This document shows, one piece after another, positions 61,608 to 64,000 of a stretch of DNA of 64,000 nt; position 1 is the stretch's first letter, and every line of letters starts with the position of its first letter. Under the pieces are notes generated by a model, which did no database searches, was not told where the DNA came from, and was given only the letters and a program-made list of their open reading frames with translations. Location of the stretch: the NCBI GenBank assembly GCA_019695335.1, contig JAIBAF010000008.1, positions 19,048-83,047 of the forward strand, given 5' to 3'. This stretch comes from a bacterium (lineage in GTDB: Bacteria > CLD3 > SB21). Both the position numbers and the translations under genes were made by a program.

Positions 61608-62423
61608 ATGGAACACGCTTTTAAAACATTGTTCTCTTCGCCCGCTTTTGACGTTTTAGAATGCCCGTGCGATTCGACGCAAAGCGGTAAACTATTTCTC
61701 GAAAAACCCGAATTTCATGCTATTAATTTAATTACAGACGGTGTTTTTCGGTTTAAACAATCGACCTCCGATCACTTCTTGACTAATCAAACAATTTTGA
61801 TCGATCGACCCGGTGACGCTTATAAAATCGGTTTAGTGCAAGCTGATCGCCATCGATCATTGACGATCGCTTTTTCTCCGGAGATTCTTGAAGAATATTA
61901 TGACGGTTTCTTCAATCAGCCGGTCATACATAGTTCGCCAACTCTCGACTGGATCAAGTTTCGTTTTCTTCGTTCCCTGACTATGCCATCGGAATCGTTG
62001 CAAGTCGAATCGGCCGGTTATGATTTATTCAACGAGTTAATGATTGGAGATTATAGCTCAAAATACCGGGCGATATCGATAGATTCCGGACTGATCGGTT
62101 GGCATGCAGCCTCAATTGAAAAAGCAAAAGATTGGATGTTCGGACACTTTCACGAAAAAATCACCATGCGCGCGTTAGCCGAACAGGCCGGTATCAGTGA
62201 ATTTCATTTCAGCCGTCTTTTTAAGGCTTATACCTCTTTCAGCCCTTATCAATACTTGATTAATCTGCGGCTTGCTTATTCGAAAAAACTCCTTTGCGAT
62301 GGGTCGAAATCGATAACGCAAGTTGCCTACGAATCAGGTTTTTCAAGCTTTTCTAATTTCATCAATACCTTCCGTCGCCATTACGGCCATAGCCCTTCCA
62401 AATTACGCAAAATAGCCGCGTAA
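61608..62423 (+). CDS. AraC family transcriptional regulator
   Basis: A regulator of about 271 residues. The C-terminal ~100 residues form the double helix-turn-helix: MRALAEQAGISEFHFSRLFK and ITQVAYESGFSSFSNFINTF, then the family ending RRHYGHSPSKLRK. The N-terminal ~150 residues look like a cupin-type effector domain but no ligand is evident. The ATG at 61608 is chosen because the longer frame starts inside a terminator; a TTG at 61587 is also possible. It precedes an SDR and a hydrolase gene on the same strand and may control them. Confidence 0.85.
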   Translation: MEHAFKTLFSSPAFDVLECPCDSTQSGKLFLEKPEFHAINLITDGVFRFKQSTSDHFLTNQTILIDRPGDAYKIGLVQADRHRSLTIAFSPEILEEYYDGFFNQPVIHSSPTLDWIKFRFLRSLTMPSESLQVESAGYDLFNELMIGDYSSKYRAISIDSGLIGWHAASIEKAKDWMFGHFHEKITMRALAEQAGISEFHFSRLFKAYTSFSPYQYLINLRLAYSKKLLCDGSKSITQVAYESGFSSFSNFINTFRRHYGHSPSKLRKIAA

Positions 62424-62505
62424 GCTCTTCACCCAAAAAAGCAGGATTTTGCAAGAATTTCCTTTATCGTCATTTTATTTTGTAAAAAATAAAATGGAGG
62501 ATATC

Positions 62506-63219
62506 GTGATTAAAGGAAAAACCATTGTGATTATAGGCGGAAGTTCCGGTATTGGGCTTGCGTCGGCACAACTGCTTGCGATCGAAGGCGCACGAGTCAT
62601 TATTGGGAGCCGCACACACAAAAAAATCGAAAGCGCTTTAAAACAGATCGAAACAACAGCAACAGGCTATACCATTGATATGACTCTGGACGAAAGCGTC
62701 TCAGCTTTTTTTTCAAAGGCAACAGCCATCGATCATTTGATTATCACAGCTGCTGGAGCCGAGTTGGGAAATTTTCTTGAATTAGACATCAACAAGGCTC
62801 AATCATTTTTTGAGAGTAAATTTTGGGGACCGTACCGGGTTGCAAAAAAGGCTGCTCCGCTGCTGGCACGCGGCGGTTCGATTACATTTTTTTCAGGCGC
62901 CGCCGGCCGTCGTGCGTCGCCCGGATTTGCCTGTGGCAGCGCCATCAATGCCGCTGTGGAAACACTGGCACAAACACTGGCGCTGGAACTCGCGCCGATC
63001 CGCGTGAATACAATTTCTCCCGGCATCATTGACACGCCGGTCTGGGATTCCATTACGCCTGACAAAAACCAACTCTTCTCTGAGATGGCCGTCAAATTTC
63101 CCGGAAAACGAATTGGCCAACCAGCGGATATTGCACATGCCGTGAGATTTGTAATTGAAAATCCCTTTATCACCGGAACAACATTGTTTGTCGATGGCGG
63201 CTATCTTTTAACGAATTAG
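62506..63219 (+). CDS. SDR family protein lacking the Tyr-Lys catalytic pair
   Basis: A 237-residue short-chain dehydrogenase-like protein. The cofactor motif GGSSGIG is at 11-17 and the Ser of ITFFSGAAG (Ser130) is kept, but the usual Tyr-x3-Lys is replaced: the aligned stretch reads FACGSAINAAVE, giving Gly144 and Asn148. This pattern resembles an atypical SDR group (PRK07041-like) rather than random decay, since VNTISPGIIDTPVW and TGTTLFVDGGY are well preserved. The start is GTG 62506, because GGAGG lies five bases before it; an ATG four codons earlier overlaps that ribosome site. It lies 82 bases after the AraC gene and 8 bases before the hydrolase gene. Confidence 0.85.
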   Translation: MIKGKTIVIIGGSSGIGLASAQLLAIEGARVIIGSRTHKKIESALKQIETTATGYTIDMTLDESVSAFFSKATAIDHLIITAAGAELGNFLELDINKAQSFFESKFWGPYRVAKKAAPLLARGGSITFFSGAAGRRASPGFACGSAINAAVETLAQTLALELAPIRVNTISPGIIDTPVWDSITPDKNQLFSEMAVKFPGKRIGQPADIAHAVRFVIENPFITGTTLFVDGGYLLTN

Positions 63220-63227
63220 GAGCAATC

Positions 63228-64000
63228 ATGAAATTTATTGTTTTGATTTTTGCGTCACTTTTTATTATGCCAAATCTGTCGGCTCAATCACGTGGCCAGT
63301 TTATAAAAGTGAATGGAAAAAAAATATGGTACCAGACTGTCGGTTCTGGCGAACCCTTATTGCTCGTACCGGGCGGTGGTGGCGGTTCTCACGATTATTT
63401 TTATCCTTATTTTTCAAAACTCACCGATTCATTTCAGGTTATCTATTACGATGCTTTCGGACGTGGATTATCGGAAAGAACAAAAAATTTGAAAGAATAT
63501 ACTTTTGAAAGAGATGTGGACGAGATCGAAGGCCTACGGAAAGCGTTGGGGTTGGGCAAAATCAATATTCTCGGACATTCCTTTTCCGGAGCAACCGTTC
63601 AGGCCTATGCTGTAAAATATCCGAACTCCGTCAACAAAATCATCCTGATGGATCCTCTGACGACCGGTAAAGCATACCAGGAATTAACCGACCGATTCAA
63701 TCAGCAAATTGCCGATTTATTTCCGAGTATCGATTCGACGGTAAAAGCCGTTCGCGCCAAAGGGTTGAAATCAAGTCACATTGAGCATCAGATGGCCTAT
63801 CTCGATCATTTCGAAAACATTTTTTCGTTTTTTTATTTTTTTGATCATAACCAACCGCCGCTCGTGTGGGATTCGATCACATTTAATCCGGACGTCTATT
63901 ATGCGCTTGCCGGTGATGATGCCGATTTTGTAATCGGCGGTGACGTTAAAAATTTAGATTTTACTGCAAAATTGAAAAAGCTATCGAATCCGATTCTGAT
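63228..64000 (+). CDS. Secreted alpha/beta hydrolase, N-terminal part (runs off window)
   Basis: From the ATG at 63228, with AGGAG at six bases, 257 codons remain open to the right edge. A signal peptide (MKFIVLIFASLFIMPNLSA) indicates export. The alpha/beta hydrolase fold is clear: the oxyanion-region LLLVPGGGGGSHDYF, YYDAFGRGLSE, and the nucleophile elbow ILGHSFSGATVQ with Ser118. The layout resembles proline iminopeptidases and related hydrolases (KVNGKKIWYQTVGSG at the start). The Asp and His of the triad should lie beyond the edge. It is 8 bases after the SDR gene and probably in the same operon. Confidence 0.87.
   Translation, partial: MKFIVLIFASLFIMPNLSAQSRGQFIKVNGKKIWYQTVGSGEPLLLVPGGGGGSHDYFYPYFSKLTDSFQVIYYDAFGRGLSERTKNLKEYTFERDVDEIEGLRKALGLGKINILGHSFSGATVQAYAVKYPNSVNKIILMDPLTTGKAYQELTDRFNQQIADLFPSIDSTVKAVRAKGLKSSHIEHQMAYLDHFENIFSFFYFFDHNQPPLVWDSITFNPDVYYALAGDDADFVIGGDVKNLDFTAKLKKLSNPIL

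Overview
The window looks like a chromosomal segment of a Gram-negative bacterium of the FCB (Fibrobacteres-Chlorobi-Bacteroidetes) superphylum, probably a lineage outside Bacteroidetes proper such as KSB1, Calditrichota or Ignavibacteria. This is inferred from an S46 dipeptidyl-peptidase, an FG-GAP/ASPIC surface protein with a C-terminal type IX secretion (T9SS type A) sorting domain, a Wzi-type outer-membrane capsule protein, an SLBB export protein with a C-terminal membrane helix, and LytS/LytTR regulation. Many genes carry clear Shine-Dalgarno sequences, and three candidate promoters are sigma70-like (TTGAxx, 17-base spacer, TATxTT), unlike the Bacteroides type. No rRNA, tRNA, CRISPR array or complete mobile element was recognised.

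Region 1 (1-1711, minus strand): an arginase gene with its own promoter, followed 16 bases later by a secreted glycoside hydrolase family 2 protein that runs off the left edge. Region 2 (1701-30611, minus strand): a large surface-polysaccharide cluster. In transcription order it encodes two nucleotide-sugar dehydrogenases, a UDP-GlcNAc 2-epimerase, an SLBB export protein, an acetyltransferase and aminotransferase of the diacetamido-uronic acid type, a decayed transposase, a chain-length protein, GDP-mannose 4,6-dehydratase, a flippase, three methyltransferases, four glycosyltransferases, an asparagine-synthase-like amidotransferase, a polymerase/ligase, the T9SS-sorted FG-GAP protein, a WecG-type transferase, a polyprenyl-phosphate sugar transferase and Wzi. 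This is a Wzx/Wzy-type pathway predicted to make an acidic, partly N-acetylated and possibly amidated glycan.

Region 3 (30628-37793, minus strand): the conserved housekeeping order DUF177-rpmF-plsX-fabH-fabD-fabG-acpP-fabF-rnc, with a good promoter at its head and two internal hairpin terminators. The polysaccharide cluster begins 16 bases after rnc with no visible break, so the two may share transcripts.

Region 4 (37959-53287): mixed genes: S46 peptidase with a CPBP membrane protease, NAD kinase, an orphan BatD-like protein, an orphan lipoprotein, a ClC transporter, purQ, a tricorn-like protease, and a compact minus-strand run of a CDF metal transporter, PgeF-like purine nucleoside hydrolase/laccase-domain protein, a PAS/half-kinase protein and a TrmJ-like RNA methyltransferase.

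Region 5 (53379-61558): a divergent cyclic-nucleotide-binding protein, then a plus-strand run that joins two LiaF-like membrane proteins, a LytS-type kinase, a LytTR response regulator and a MacAB-like exporter (adaptor, ATPase, two permeases), closed by a clear terminator. This resembles an envelope-stress sensing and export module with an unusual combination of parts. Region 6 (61608-64000): an AraC regulator, an SDR protein that lacks the catalytic Tyr/Lys pair, and a secreted alpha/beta hydrolase cut by the right edge.
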